64,000 bases of DNA, taken from positions 248,001 through 312,000 of the forward strand of contig NZ_JACHNY010000003.1 in NCBI RefSeq assembly GCF_014199625.1, read 5' to 3'. The notes below the pieces were generated by a model that searched no databases, was not told the DNA's origin, and saw only the letters and a program-made list of their open reading frames with translations. Of the stretch, positions 11,374 to 20,919 are shown piece after piece (position 1 is the stretch's first letter; each line of letters begins with the position of its first letter). Position numbers and translations under genes: made by a program. This DNA is from Sphingomonas abaci. GTDB taxonomy: Bacteria; Pseudomonadota; Alphaproteobacteria; Sphingomonadales; Sphingomonadaceae.

Positions 11374-11945
11374 CGCAGGTCGGTCGGGCTGGTGCGAGCC
11401 GATCCATGGAATTGAGCGCTTCATTGGTCCGCCCTGGCGGACGCGCCACCGACTTTCCCAAATCCCACAGGCAAGGCCTCGGCCGGCGGCGCTCTTGCGG
11501 GCGCAGGCGGCCAATATGGCTTGATCCGCCGGCTGCCGTTCTGCCCGCCCTTTCGGCCCTGGTGTCGCCGGAGCGCAAGGGTGCTGTCGTGGCGCGATGG
11601 CTCCAGCGCATTACGCACGCTGCGCCGTCGGCCATGGCCTTATGGGGCCGTACTCCTGCCCCGGCTTGATCACGCGCGCGAGGCGTCGTCGCCGCCGGCG
11701 GCGACGCTCGGCATAATCGGTAAGCCTTCATACCCGATCGCGCCCGCGCATCGCCCGCCCGATCGCCATCCGCCCCGGCCCAGGGGTGATAAACGGCAGC
11801 GGTCTCTGCCTGTCGCGCCCGCGCAACACATGGCGACAAAGCGTATTCGTTCTTCGAAACTCTTGCTTTCCCCAAGGCAGCTCATAGGATGGCGTCAAAC
11901 CAGACATTCAAAATAAAGCGAATGTCATCATAGGGAGAGATGCCA
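11374..11945. other. infC to TonB-receptor intergenic region
   Basis: About 570 nt without a credible gene: frames on both strands are open only because of GC content and lack ribosome sites or recognisable products. rpmI and rplT, which usually follow infC, are not here. The last 100 nt are more AT-rich and presumably hold the receptor promoter. I could not identify a Fur box or other named operator. Confidence 0.5.
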
Positions 11946-14810
11946 ATGCGTCTGGCTGCGTATCTGCTGTCTGCCGTGGCCACCGTCGCCATCGCCGCTC
12001 CGGCCCTGGCGCAGGAGGCCACACCGCTGACCGCCAGCGAAAAGCAGGTGCCGAGCCAGGCGACGGCCAATGCGGCGGTCCAGTCGCAATCGCCCAATAG
12101 CGGCCCCGCCGCCGACAGCGAACTGAGCGGAGCGAGCGCCGGCGACATCATCGTCACCGCCACCCGCCGCGCCAGTCCGCTCAGCGACGTGCCGATCGCG
12201 GTCAGCGCGGTGACGCAGGAGAGCCTGCAGAACACCGGCGGCAACGACATCCGCCAGCTCAACCAGCTGGCGCCATCGCTGCTGGTCTCCTCGACCGGTT
12301 CGGAGGCGAACGCCTCGGCACGCATCCGCGGGATCGGCACGGTCGGCGACAATCCCGGCCTGGAGAGCTCGGTCGCGACCTTTATCGACGGCGTCTACCG
12401 CAGCCGCACCGGCGTCGGCCTCAACGAACTGGGCGAAATCGAACGGGTCGAGGTGCTGCGCGGGCCGCAGGGCACGCTGTTCGGACGCAATGCCTCGGCC
12501 GGCCTCATCAACATTGTCACCAAGGCGCCAGAGTTCGAGTTCGGCGGCATCGCCGAGGCGACCTATGGCAATTACGACAACGTCCGTTTCCAGGGCGGCA
12601 TCACCGGGCCGCTGATCCGCGACGTGCTCGCCTTCCGCGTCGACGGCATCTACAACAAGCGTGACGGCTTCTATCGCAATTTGACGCAGAACGGCAACGA
12701 AGCGCGCGTCAACGATCGCAACCGTTATTTCGTGCGCGGGCAGTTGCTGTTCAAGCCGACCGATGCGATCAGCCTGCGTCTGATCGGCGACTATACGTGG
12801 CGGCGCGAAAGCTGCTGCGGGGCGACCTATTACAGCAAGAACGAGACGGTCGACCCGACGCCCGGCACCAACACCACCGCCGCCAATGGCGCGACCGTCA
12901 ACACCGACGGCGCCTTCGCCTACAATCCGCAAAACCGCATCCTGGAGATCCTCAATCGCCTGGGCGCGGTGCGGCCGACCACCAGCGTCCGCGCCAATCC
13001 GTTCGACCGCGTGGTGGCGATCAGCCCCGGCAAGACGTTCCGCAACGTCACCAAGGATTATGGCGGATCTGGCCAGCTCGACTGGGACCTGGGCGGCGCG
13101 ACGCTGACCTCGATCACCGCCTATCGCGAGTATAAGTCGGGCAATGCCGGCGATGTTGACTATACCAATGTCGACCTGACCAGCCGCGCCGGCGACGGCA
13201 ACGCCTATCGCCAGTTCCACACCTTCACCCAGGAAGTGCGGCTGAACGGCTCGCTGTTCGATGGCAAGCTCGACTGGCTGGTCGGCGGCTTCTATTCGAA
13301 GGAGAAGCTGCGCGTCGTCGACAATATCCAGTTCGGCTCGCAATATGGCACCTTCGCTGCCTGTCGCCTGGTCGCGACGCTCAACCCCGCGACCGCGCTC
13401 CAGAACCAGGCCAATCCGGGCTGTCTGTCGGCCGTCGGCCGCGCCACGATCACTGGCGCGTTCGGCGCGACCCTGGGCGGCGCGGTGCTGGGTGGGCTCG
13501 ATCGCCTGTCGCAGATCCGCAATGTCGGCGACAATGGCTCGACCTATCGCCAGGACAGCGAGAACTACGCCTTCTTCACGCACAACATCTTCAACATCAC
13601 CGATACGCTGTCGGTGACGCTGGGCCTGCGCTACACCCATGAGCGGAAGGATTTCAGCGCCAATTTCAACAACAACAACACGATCTGCCCGGTCCAACAG
13701 GCGTCGCTGTCGCCGCTGATCGCCAATGCCGCCGTGCCCGCCGCGGCGCGGCAATATATCGCCGGCATCGTCACGCTGAGCTGCACGGGCAACAACAGCG
13801 CCCAGCTCAATACGCTGAACCTCAATGACGGGTTCAAGGACAGCGAATTCACCGGCACCGGCGTCATCTCGTGGAAGCCGACGCCGCGCCTGATGACCTA
13901 TGCCTCCTATGCCAAGGGCTACAAGGCGGGCGGCTATAATCTCGACCGATCGGACCTGGGCGGCCTGAACGGCGTGTTCGGCCCGCGCTCCAATGCCGAC
14001 GCCAGCGGCCTGCGCTTCGACGCGGAGAAGGTGAACGCCTATGAAATCGGCGCGAAGTACAACATCCGCGGCCAGTTCAGCCTGAACGTCGCCGCCTTCC
14101 GCCAGGAGTTCAAGGACTTCCAGCTCAACACCTTCAACGGCTCGGTTTTCGTGGTGCAGAATATCCAGGCCTGCAAGACCAGCCTGAACGGCGCGGATAC
14201 CGACAATGTCGCGGGTAACGGCACCTGTGCCGGCAATGCCGATCGGCCGGGCGTGATCTCGCAGGGCGTCGAGATCGAGTCGACGATCACCCCGGCGCGC
14301 AACTTCAACGTGTCGGCGGGCTATACTTATGCGGACACGCATTTCCGCCGCAACCTGGTCGGCAGTTCGGAAGGGGAAGCGCTGGACCCGGCGCTGTTCC
14401 TGCTGCCCGGCAGCCAGATGTCGAACGCGCCGCGCCACGTCGTCACCAGCTCGCTGGCCTGGACGCCGGACATCGGCTCGAACGGGATGTCGGCGCTGTT
14501 CTACATCGATCAGCGCACCACCTCCGACTATAATACCGGATCGGACCTCGCGCCGGAGAAGCGGCAGGACGGCTTCACGCTGGTCAATGCCCGCATCGGC
14601 ATTCGCGGCGACAAGGATCTGTGGGCGGTGGAGTTCTGGGGGCAGAACATCTTCAACAAGAATTACATCCAGGTCGCGTTCAACACGCCCTATCAGGGGG
14701 CCGGATCGATCGCGAACACGATCCGCTACGGTTCGACCGCCAACGCGCTCTACTCGGCCTTCCTCGCCGAGCCGCGCACCTATGGCGTGACGCTCCGCTC
14801 GCGCTTCTGA
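11946..14810 (+). CDS. TonB-dependent outer-membrane receptor
   Basis: 954 aa from the ATG at 11946, which has AGGGAG 8 nt upstream; the in-frame ATG at 11940 is too close to that site. Signal peptide MRLAAYLLSAVATVAIAAPA ends at ALAQ. A TonB box (DIIVTATRR) is near residue 65. The plug domain follows (VPIAVSAVTQESL, RIRGIGTVGDNPG, VEVLRGPQGTLFGRNASAG), then a beta-barrel ending in ...GVTLRSRF with the C-terminal aromatic typical of barrels. It imports a ligand across the outer membrane using TonB energy. No sigma/anti-sigma pair, transporter or catabolic gene adjoins it, so the substrate is unknown. It is followed by a terminator. Confidence 0.95.
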   Translation: MRLAAYLLSAVATVAIAAPALAQEATPLTASEKQVPSQATANAAVQSQSPNSGPAADSELSGASAGDIIVTATRRASPLSDVPIAVSAVTQESLQNTGGNDIRQLNQLAPSLLVSSTGSEANASARIRGIGTVGDNPGLESSVATFIDGVYRSRTGVGLNELGEIERVEVLRGPQGTLFGRNASAGLINIVTKAPEFEFGGIAEATYGNYDNVRFQGGITGPLIRDVLAFRVDGIYNKRDGFYRNLTQNGNEARVNDRNRYFVRGQLLFKPTDAISLRLIGDYTWRRESCCGATYYSKNETVDPTPGTNTTAANGATVNTDGAFAYNPQNRILEILNRLGAVRPTTSVRANPFDRVVAISPGKTFRNVTKDYGGSGQLDWDLGGATLTSITAYREYKSGNAGDVDYTNVDLTSRAGDGNAYRQFHTFTQEVRLNGSLFDGKLDWLVGGFYSKEKLRVVDNIQFGSQYGTFAACRLVATLNPATALQNQANPGCLSAVGRATITGAFGATLGGAVLGGLDRLSQIRNVGDNGSTYRQDSENYAFFTHNIFNITDTLSVTLGLRYTHERKDFSANFNNNNTICPVQQASLSPLIANAAVPAAARQYIAGIVTLSCTGNNSAQLNTLNLNDGFKDSEFTGTGVISWKPTPRLMTYASYAKGYKAGGYNLDRSDLGGLNGVFGPRSNADASGLRFDAEKVNAYEIGAKYNIRGQFSLNVAAFRQEFKDFQLNTFNGSVFVVQNIQACKTSLNGADTDNVAGNGTCAGNADRPGVISQGVEIESTITPARNFNVSAGYTYADTHFRRNLVGSSEGEALDPALFLLPGSQMSNAPRHVVTSSLAWTPDIGSNGMSALFYIDQRTTSDYNTGSDLAPEKRQDGFTLVNARIGIRGDKDLWAVEFWGQNIFNKNYIQVAFNTPYQGAGSIANTIRYGSTANALYSAFLAEPRTYGVTLRSRF

Positions 14811-14830
14811 CGGTCCAACAGGGGAAGGGG

Positions 14831-14865
14831 AGGGGCCGGTCCGCCAGACGCGGGCCGGCCCCTTT
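14831..14865 (+). terminator. Rho-independent terminator after the TonB receptor
   Basis: A 14-bp stem with one G-T wobble (AGGGGCCGGTCCGC, loop CAGAC) ends in TTT, starting 20 nt after the receptor stop codon. Confidence 0.7.
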
Positions 14866-14962
14866 CGCCGGGCAGGGGATTTATCCGGCAGTCTGATACC
14901 ATATCCGCAACTTGCGCGTCTTAGCCCGCGTTTATGTCCTGAATTCAGACAGGACGAACGCG

Positions 14963-17044
14963 ATGCACGATATGGACCCCCGCAATCCCGGCAATGGCGG
15001 CGAGACCCACCAGGTCGCCGACGCCGACCATCCGGTCCTCACCACCAATCACGGCATGCCGATCGCGGACAACCAGAACCAGCTCAAGGCCGGCGCGCGC
15101 GGCCCCGTGCTGCTGGAGGACGAAGTCTATCGCGAGAAGATGAACCATTTCGACCATGAGCGCATCCCGGAGCGGATCGTCCATGCGCGCGGCACGGCGG
15201 CGCACGGCTATTTCGAATGCACCGACAGTCTGTCCGACATCACCCGCGCCGAGCTGTTCCAGAAGAAGGGCCAGCGCACCGAGGTGTTCGTCCGGTTCTC
15301 GACCGTCGCGGGCGGGGCGGGGTCGGTCGACACGCCGCGCGACGTGCGCGGCTTCGCGGTCAAGTTCTACACGCGCGAAGGCAATTGGGATCTGGTCGGC
15401 AACAACATCCCGGTCTTCTTCATCCAGGACGCGATCAAGTTCCCGGATCTGATCCATGCCGCCAAGATGGAGGCGGATCGCGGCTATCCCCAGGCGGCGA
15501 CCGCGCACGACACCTTCTGGGACTTCATCTCGCTGATGCCCGAATCGACCCACATGATCCTGTGGGCGATGTCGGACCGCACGCTGCCCAAGAGCTTCGC
15601 GACGATGGAGGGGTTCGGCATCCACACCTTCCGCTTCGTCAGCGCCGAGGGGAAGAGCACCTTCGTCAAGTTCCACTGGAAGCCCAAGGCAGGGCTCGCC
15701 TCGTCGATCTGGGACGAGACGGTGAAGACCGCGGGCGCGGACCCGGATTACCAGCGCCGCGACCTATTCGAGCGGATCGGGCGCGGCGACTATCCCGAAT
15801 GGGAGTTGGGCGTGCAGCTGTTCGACGAGGAATTCGCCGCCAGCCAGCCCTATGACGTGCTCGACGCGACCAAGATCATCCCCGAGGAGGTGCTGCCCGT
15901 CCGCATCGTCGGCAAGATGGTGCTCGACCGCTATCCCGACAATTATTTCGCGGAGACGGAGCAGGTCGCCTTCTGTCCCAGCCATATGGTGCCGGGCATC
16001 GATCACTCGAACGATCCGCTGCTCCAGGGCCGGCTCTTTTCCTACCAGGACACGCAGATCAAGCGGCTGGGCTCGACCAACTGGCACCAGATTCCGGTCA
16101 ACCAAGCCAAGGGGCGGGCGGGCGGCTGCCCCTTCCACAATTTCCAGCGCGATGGCCATATGCAGATGCAGGTGCCCAAGGGGCGCGCCAATTACGAACC
16201 GAATTCGCTTCACCTGGCAGGCGAAGAGGGCGGTCCGCGCGAGGACCCCAAGGCCGGCTTTGTCACCTTTCCGGCGGAGGAACAGGGGCCGAAGCTGCGC
16301 ATCCGCCCCGAGAGCTTCGCCGACCATTACAGCCAGGCGCGGATGTTCTGGCGGTCGATGGACCCGGCGGAACAGGCCCATATCGCCTCAGCCTTCGTGT
16401 TCGAGCTGAGCAAGGTGTCGCTGGAGCATATCCGCCGCCAGGTGATGGCCAATCTGCGCAACGTGGACGAGGCGCTGGCGACCCGCGTCGCCGACGGGCT
16501 GGCGATGGACCTGCCGGACGCCGCGCCAGCCGCGGCGCCGATCCTCGACATGGCGCCGTCGCCAGCGCTGCGCATCATTCGCGGGCCGCTGGAGAAACAC
16601 ACGCTGGAGGGCCGCACGGTCGGCATCCTGTTCGCCGACGGCAGCGATGCCGGCGAGCTGGAAACGCTGCGCCGGGGCGTGAAGGCGGCGGGTGGCCATC
16701 CGCTGCTGATCGCGCCGAAGGTCGGGCAGGTGCCGCTGTCGGACGGTTCGACCGTGAAAGCGGACGCGCAACTGTTCGGTCAGCCCTCGGTCACGGTCGA
16801 TGCCTGCGCGGTGATCCTCTCCGCCGAGGCTGCCGCCAAGCTGACGAAGGAGGGCGCGGCGGTGCAATGGGTCATGGATGCCTTCGGCCATCTGAAGGCG
16901 ATCGGCCATAATCCGGCCGCGCAGCCGCTTCTCGACAAGGCGGGAGTCGAGCCGGACGCTGGCGTGGTGGCGCTGGACGGCTTCGTCGAGGCGGCAAAGC
17001 GGCGCTACTGGGACCGAGAGCCGAAGGTGCGCACGCTGGCGTAA
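14963..17044 (+). CDS. katE: Large-subunit heme catalase (HPII type)
   Basis: 693 aa. It disproportionates hydrogen peroxide in the cytoplasm. The catalytic His74 lies in ERIVHARG, the distal Asn in [11 protein letters not shown], and the proximal heme Tyr in RLFSYQDTQ near residue 360. Conserved [20 protein letters not shown] is present. Unlike small catalases, it carries a C-terminal flavodoxin/GATase1-like domain (about residues 540-693, [18 protein letters not shown]), as in E. coli KatE. The ATG at 14963 has AGGA 8 nt upstream; the frame is open earlier without support. E. coli katE is under general stress control, but I found no EcfG-like promoter upstream here. Confidence 0.96.
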   Translation: MHDMDPRNPGNGGETHQVADADHPVLTTNHGMPIADNQNQLKAGARGPVLLEDEVYREKMNHFDHERIPERIVHARGTAAHGYFECTDSLSDITRAELFQKKGQRTEVFVRFSTVAGGAGSVDTPRDVRGFAVKFYTREGNWDLVGNNIPVFFIQDAIKFPDLIHAAKMEADRGYPQAATAHDTFWDFISLMPESTHMILWAMSDRTLPKSFATMEGFGIHTFRFVSAEGKSTFVKFHWKPKAGLASSIWDETVKTAGADPDYQRRDLFERIGRGDYPEWELGVQLFDEEFAASQPYDVLDATKIIPEEVLPVRIVGKMVLDRYPDNYFAETEQVAFCPSHMVPGIDHSNDPLLQGRLFSYQDTQIKRLGSTNWHQIPVNQAKGRAGGCPFHNFQRDGHMQMQVPKGRANYEPNSLHLAGEEGGPREDPKAGFVTFPAEEQGPKLRIRPESFADHYSQARMFWRSMDPAEQAHIASAFVFELSKVSLEHIRRQVMANLRNVDEALATRVADGLAMDLPDAAPAAAPILDMAPSPALRIIRGPLEKHTLEGRTVGILFADGSDAGELETLRRGVKAAGGHPLLIAPKVGQVPLSDGSTVKADAQLFGQPSVTVDACAVILSAEAAAKLTKEGAAVQWVMDAFGHLKAIGHNPAAQPLLDKAGVEPDAGVVALDGFVEAAKRRYWDREPKVRTLA

Positions 17045-17055
17045 GGGTCGAATAT

Positions 17056-17087
17056 CCTCCCGCCGTGACCTGTCGACGGGAGGGTTT
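17056..17087 (+). terminator. Weak terminator-like hairpin after katE
   Basis: CCTCCCG...CGGGAGG (7-bp stem, 14-nt loop) is followed by GTTT, 12 nt after the katE stop codon. A second, longer GC-rich dyad with a 3-nt bulge follows at about 17104-17140 without a U-tract. Confidence 0.45.
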
Positions 17088-17597
17088 GCAGAAGGCGGCG
17101 ATCCCCGCCCGCCAGCCTTCTGGCCTGGCGGCGGGCGGGGTCCAGTCACGATCCGTATCGAAAGGATCGCGGACTTCTCCTGACGGCATCCGGGCCTCAC
17201 CGACGGCATGAAAAGGGTGATTACACCGTTTCACCCTGCGTGACCGATGCGCCTCCAGCCCTGTTTCGTCGCACAGGCGCAAGTAATGCTGCGGTGCGGT
17301 GCAGCGGTGATGCGGCGGCCCGAACGCTTCACCTTTACCAACGTCAGTATCGTTCTCTTTCCACTGTGCCGTATCGACGGCGGCATTGCTTGACTCGACA
17401 CGCCGCCACGCCCATTCTTTCCGCATGATCATGCCGGTGGCATACCAGCGGTTTCGCAACCATGGCGGCCAATTGGCCGCACGAGTCTAGCCCGGGCCGT
17501 CCCGGCGCGCAGGCGTCGGGGCGGGCCCGGGCCTTGTTCGACTCTTCGCGGGCAGCGTGACGCGCGCCCGCCACCTCGGATAAGCGGACCAGCCGCC
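17088..17597. other. Gene-free region with several dyads
   Basis: About 510 nt without a convincing gene. Besides the bulged GC-rich hairpin near 17104-17140, it holds a perfect 16-bp palindrome and a 9-bp inverted repeat at 17465-17532 (listed separately). No tRNA fold was found. It may contain the promoter of the downstream 58-aa gene or a small RNA. Confidence 0.4.
17465..17532. repeat. Perfect 16-bp palindrome followed by a 9-bp inverted repeat
   Basis: GCGGCCAATTGGCCGC (17465-17480) is a perfect palindrome. Ten nt later GCCCGGGCC (17490-17498) pairs with GGCCCGGGC (17524-17532). An outer GAGTC (17483-17487) also pairs with GACTC (17540-17544). Seen directly; role unknown (operator, structured RNA, or decayed repeat). 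Confidence 0.5.
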
Positions 17598-17774
17598 ATG
17601 CACCCGACCAGGATCGACCCGGGCGATCGCCCGACCCTCTATCCCCCCGACCATCCACCCGAGCGCGTCCGCTCCACCCGGATGCTGTGGCGACTGGTGG
17701 ACATGCCCATCCTGCTGATGGTGCTGCTCCTCGGCGTACCGCTGCTGCTCTACTGCATCCTCACCAGTTCCTGA
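17598..17774 (+). CDS. 58-aa predicted single-pass membrane protein
   Basis: The frame gives a polar, Pro-rich N-terminus (MHPTRIDPGDRPTLYPPDHP), then RSTRMLWRLVD, a strong hydrophobic helix (MPILLMVLLLGVPLLLYCIL) and TSS at the end: a small type of inner-membrane protein with the N-terminal half probably cytoplasmic. The ribosome site is weak. It converges on glnD with 8 nt between stop codons, and no terminator separates them. Function unknown. Confidence 0.5.
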   Translation: MHPTRIDPGDRPTLYPPDHPPERVRSTRMLWRLVDMPILLMVLLLGVPLLLYCILTSS

Positions 17775-17782
17775 GCGGGGGA

Positions 17783-20485
17783 TCAGCCGGCGGCGCCGTC
17801 CGCCGACTCCAGCAATCGCTTCTCCAGCGTCCGGATGCGGCTGCTGGCGGTCAGCCGGTCGCCGGTCAGGTCGGTGACGTAGAAGGTGTCGACCGCCCGC
17901 TCGCCATAGGTGGCGACATGGGCGGAATGGATCGTCACCTTCGACTGGAACAGCGCATGGGCGAGCTGGTTGAGCAGCGCCGGCCGGTCGCGCGCATTGA
18001 CCTCGATGACGGTGAAGCGGTTCGAGGCGTCGTTGTTGATCAGGACGTTGGGCTCGATCGGAAAGGCGTCGGCGCGCGGGCGCACGGCGGGTTTGGCGAC
18101 CAGCCGGTCGATCAGCTTGCCGCGATTGGCCAGCGCATCCTCGATCCCCGATTTCAGCCGGGTGAGGCGCGCTGGATCGTCGAACGGGCGGCCGAACGGG
18201 TCCTGAACCAGGAAATTGTCGATCGCCATGCCGTCGCGCGTGGTGTGGATGCGCGCGTCGATGATGTTGCCGCCGGCCAGGCTGATCGCCCCGGCGATGC
18301 GATAGAAGAGGCCGGGATGGTCGGCGGCATAGATGCTGACTAGGGTCGCGCCGCGCTCGGCATAGACCTGCGCGTCGATGGTCAGCGGCGCGTCGCCGGC
18401 CGCCGCGATCAGCCGGGCGTTGTGCGCCAGCACGTCGTCGGGCTCGGCGATCCAATAGGCGGCGGGGAAGCGATGGACGGCGGCGGCGAGCTGGTCGGCG
18501 TCCCAGCCCATCGTCTCGCGCAGCCGCTGCTGGCGATCGGCGATCCGCTCGTCGCGGCCGCGCTGCTTGTGGCCGAGGCGCAGCACTTCCTCCGCGGCCT
18601 CGAACAGGTCGCCGAGCAGTTGGCGCTTCCAGCCGTTCCAGGTGCCCGGTCCCACGGCCCGGATATCGACAATGGTCAGCACCAGCAGCATCCGCAGCCG
18701 TTCCGGACTGGCGACGGTGGTGGCGAAATCCAGGATCGTCTTGAAATCGGCCAGGTCGCGCTTGAACGCGGTCGCCGACATGAGGAGGTGATGGCGGACC
18801 AGCCAGGCGACCGTCTCCGTCTCCGCCGGGGTCAGGCCCAGCCGGGGACCGAGCTGCTGCGCCACCGCCGCGCCCAGGATCGAATGGTCGCCGCCACGCC
18901 CCTTGGCGATGTCGTGGCAGAGCACCGCGACGCGCAGCGCCCGGCGCGACACGATCTGCTGGACGATGCGCGTGGCGATCGGATGCGCCTCCCGCTCCGC
19001 GCCCGCTTCGATCCGGGCGAGCAGGCCGATCGCGCGGATGGTGTGCTCGTCGACCGTATAATGATGGTACATGTCGAACTGCATCTGCGCGACCACACGC
19101 GCGAAATCGGGAATGAAGCGGCCCATCACGCCCGCCTCGTTCATCCAGCGCAGCACCAGCTCGGGATCGCGCGGGCTGGTCAGCACGTCGAGGAACAGCG
19201 CGTTGGCGCGCGGGTCGCGGCGATGGTCGTCGATCAGCTTGGCGTCGCGGGCGGCGGCGCGCATCGCCAGCGGATGCACCTCCAGCCCATGCAGGTCGGC
19301 GAGCTGGAAGATCTCGACCAGCCGCACCGGATCGGCGCGGAAGAAGCCGTCCTCGGGCAGCGCCAGCCGGCCGCGATCGAGCACGAAGCCGTGGAGCTTG
19401 CGGGGCTTCCGCCGCAGCGCCGGCAGGCCGAAGCGGCTGCCCCGCGCCGCGAACCGCTCGTCCAGATGCGCCAGGAACACGCCGGTCAGCGTGCCGACGG
19501 CGCGCACCTGGAGGAAGTAATATTGCATGAACCGCTCGACCGCCGACTTGCCCGCGCCGTCGCGGAAGCGCATCCGCTGCGCCACCTCGCGCTGCACGTC
19601 GAAGGTCAGCCGATCCTCGGCGCGGCGGGTGATGATGTGCAGGTGACAGCGCACCGCCCACAGGAACTCGTCGGCGCGGTGGAACATTCGATATTCGGCC
19701 GGAGTGAACAGTCCGACCTCGACCAACTGCCGCGCGCGCTGCACGTCGTAGACATATTTGCCGATCCAGAAGAGCGCGTGGAGATCGCGCAAGGCCCCCT
19801 TGCCCTCCTTGACGTTGGGTTCGACGACATAGCGGGTATCGCCCATCCGGCGGTGGCGGGTGTCGCGCTCGGCCAGCTTGTCGGCGATGAACTGGCGTTC
19901 GGTGCCGTGCTGCACCTCCGCCTTGAAGCGGCGCGTCGCCTCGGCATGGACGCCCTCGTCACCCGCGACCAGCCGGCGTTCGAGCAAAGCGGTGCGGACG
20001 GTGATGTCGCCCTTGGCCTGACGGAGCATCTCGTCGATCGAACGCGAGCTGTGGCCGACCTTCAGCCCCAGGTCCCAGAGCGCATAAAGGATCGCCTCGA
20101 ACACATGTTCCGCCTCGCGGCTGGCGGTGGCGCGGGTCAGGAAGCCGATATCGACATCCGAATGCGCCGCCATCTCGCCCCGGCCATAACCGCCGACCGC
20201 GACCAGCGCGATCGGCTCGGCGGCCGGATAGAGGCGCACGGCGCTGTCGAACAGCAGCCGCAGGATCTGGTCGGTCAGATACGCCTGTCCGCTTGCCGCC
20301 TCCAGCCCGCGACTGGGCCGTTCCGCCAGCCGCCGCGCAATTTCCGCGCGGCCCGCCGCCAGCGCATCCTTGAGCAGCGGCACGATGGTGGCGGGAATGG
20401 CATCGGGCATCGCCGCGATCCGCTCGGCGATCGCCCGACGGTCGATGATCGCGCGGCGGTTGGCAAGATGGTCGAACTGGCTCAT
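17783..20485 (-). CDS. glnD: Bifunctional PII uridylyltransferase/uridylyl-removing enzyme
   Basis: 900 aa. It senses glutamine and modifies the PII protein, controlling nitrogen assimilation. The nucleotidyltransferase motif GGYGRGEMAAHSDVDIGFL is near residue 100. A PII-uridylyltransferase helical domain follows, then an HD hydrolase domain (RVAVLCHDIAKGRGGDHS, with LVRHHLLMS) near residue 500. Two C-terminal ACT domains occupy about residues 700-900 (PLTIDAQVYAERGATLVSIY; FTVIEVNARDRPALLNQLAH). The ATG at 20485 gives the usual start; the frame is open further upstream without a ribosome site. It is monocistronic on the minus strand, with an inverted repeat in its upstream region. Confidence 0.95.
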   Translation of the reverse strand: MSQFDHLANRRAIIDRRAIAERIAAMPDAIPATIVPLLKDALAAGRAEIARRLAERPSRGLEAASGQAYLTDQILRLLFDSAVRLYPAAEPIALVAVGGYGRGEMAAHSDVDIGFLTRATASREAEHVFEAILYALWDLGLKVGHSSRSIDEMLRQAKGDITVRTALLERRLVAGDEGVHAEATRRFKAEVQHGTERQFIADKLAERDTRHRRMGDTRYVVEPNVKEGKGALRDLHALFWIGKYVYDVQRARQLVEVGLFTPAEYRMFHRADEFLWAVRCHLHIITRRAEDRLTFDVQREVAQRMRFRDGAGKSAVERFMQYYFLQVRAVGTLTGVFLAHLDERFAARGSRFGLPALRRKPRKLHGFVLDRGRLALPEDGFFRADPVRLVEIFQLADLHGLEVHPLAMRAAARDAKLIDDHRRDPRANALFLDVLTSPRDPELVLRWMNEAGVMGRFIPDFARVVAQMQFDMYHHYTVDEHTIRAIGLLARIEAGAEREAHPIATRIVQQIVSRRALRVAVLCHDIAKGRGGDHSILGAAVAQQLGPRLGLTPAETETVAWLVRHHLLMSATAFKRDLADFKTILDFATTVASPERLRMLLVLTIVDIRAVGPGTWNGWKRQLLGDLFEAAEEVLRLGHKQRGRDERIADRQQRLRETMGWDADQLAAAVHRFPAAYWIAEPDDVLAHNARLIAAAGDAPLTIDAQVYAERGATLVSIYAADHPGLFYRIAGAISLAGGNIIDARIHTTRDGMAIDNFLVQDPFGRPFDDPARLTRLKSGIEDALANRGKLIDRLVAKPAVRPRADAFPIEPNVLINNDASNRFTVIEVNARDRPALLNQLAHALFQSKVTIHSAHVATYGERAVDTFYVTDLTGDRLTASSRIRTLEKRLLESADGAAG

Positions 20486-20919
20486 GCCCGCTTCATGGCG
20501 GGGTTGGCGGTGGCGCGCCAGCGGGTTTGGGGGGTGATGGGGAAGGGGGGCAGCGGCACGGTCTGCCGACGCTCGACCGGATGCCGTGCGTCGTGATCGA
20601 CGCCACGCAAGCTTGCCGATCGTTCGATCCGGCTTGTCCTGTTTTTCTGTCCTCGAACGATCGTTTCGGGAAAAGGGGAATCGGGATCGACTTCCGGGGA
20701 AGTGTGCAAGAGGAGCGCTGTTACGCAATTGCAATCAGGAGACTTTCCCAGTCAACTTCCGTTGTTGGAGAGTGGATGATCTTCTTGGCGTTTGTCCCAA
20801 TGTAAGACATGCCATTAGTCAGTCGAGCCTGCGCCTTTTCTCATCGACAGCCGGTTTGCTGGACAGGCAACGCCGGCCTGTTGCAGATAGCGACCCCGTA
20901 AAGCAGGATCGATCACAGC
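20486..20919. other. glnD upstream region and left flank of a low-GC gene
   Basis: 434 nt without a credible gene. GC content falls along it, marking the edge of the AT-richer block that continues to about 22370. It contains an 11-bp inverted repeat at 20617-20663. Short open frames here show no recognisable product; I looked for transposase remnants and found none. The glnD promoter must lie here. Confidence 0.5.
20617..20663. repeat. 11-bp inverted repeat with 25-nt spacer
   Basis: CGATCGTTCGA at 20617-20627 and its exact complement TCGAACGATCG at 20653-20663 flank a pyrimidine-rich spacer containing GTTTTT. It may be a regulatory dyad upstream of glnD (about 130 nt from its ATG) or a hairpin marking the boundary of the low-GC block. 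Confidence 0.5.

Noticed and set aside
11928-14438. An 836-codon frame antisense to the TonB receptor
   Set aside because: Same cause; the sense-strand receptor has signal peptide, TonB box, plug and barrel.
17528-17550. GTTCGACTC resembling a tRNA T-loop
   Set aside because: The flanking bases do not form a T-arm and no acceptor or anticodon stem fits.
18422-20596. A 724-codon frame antisense to glnD
   Set aside because: Low-complexity shadow; glnD has intact nucleotidyltransferase, HD and ACT motifs.
20700-20860. Short open frames in the low-GC flank as a possible transposase remnant
   Set aside because: No transposase motif, terminal repeat or target duplication could be found.
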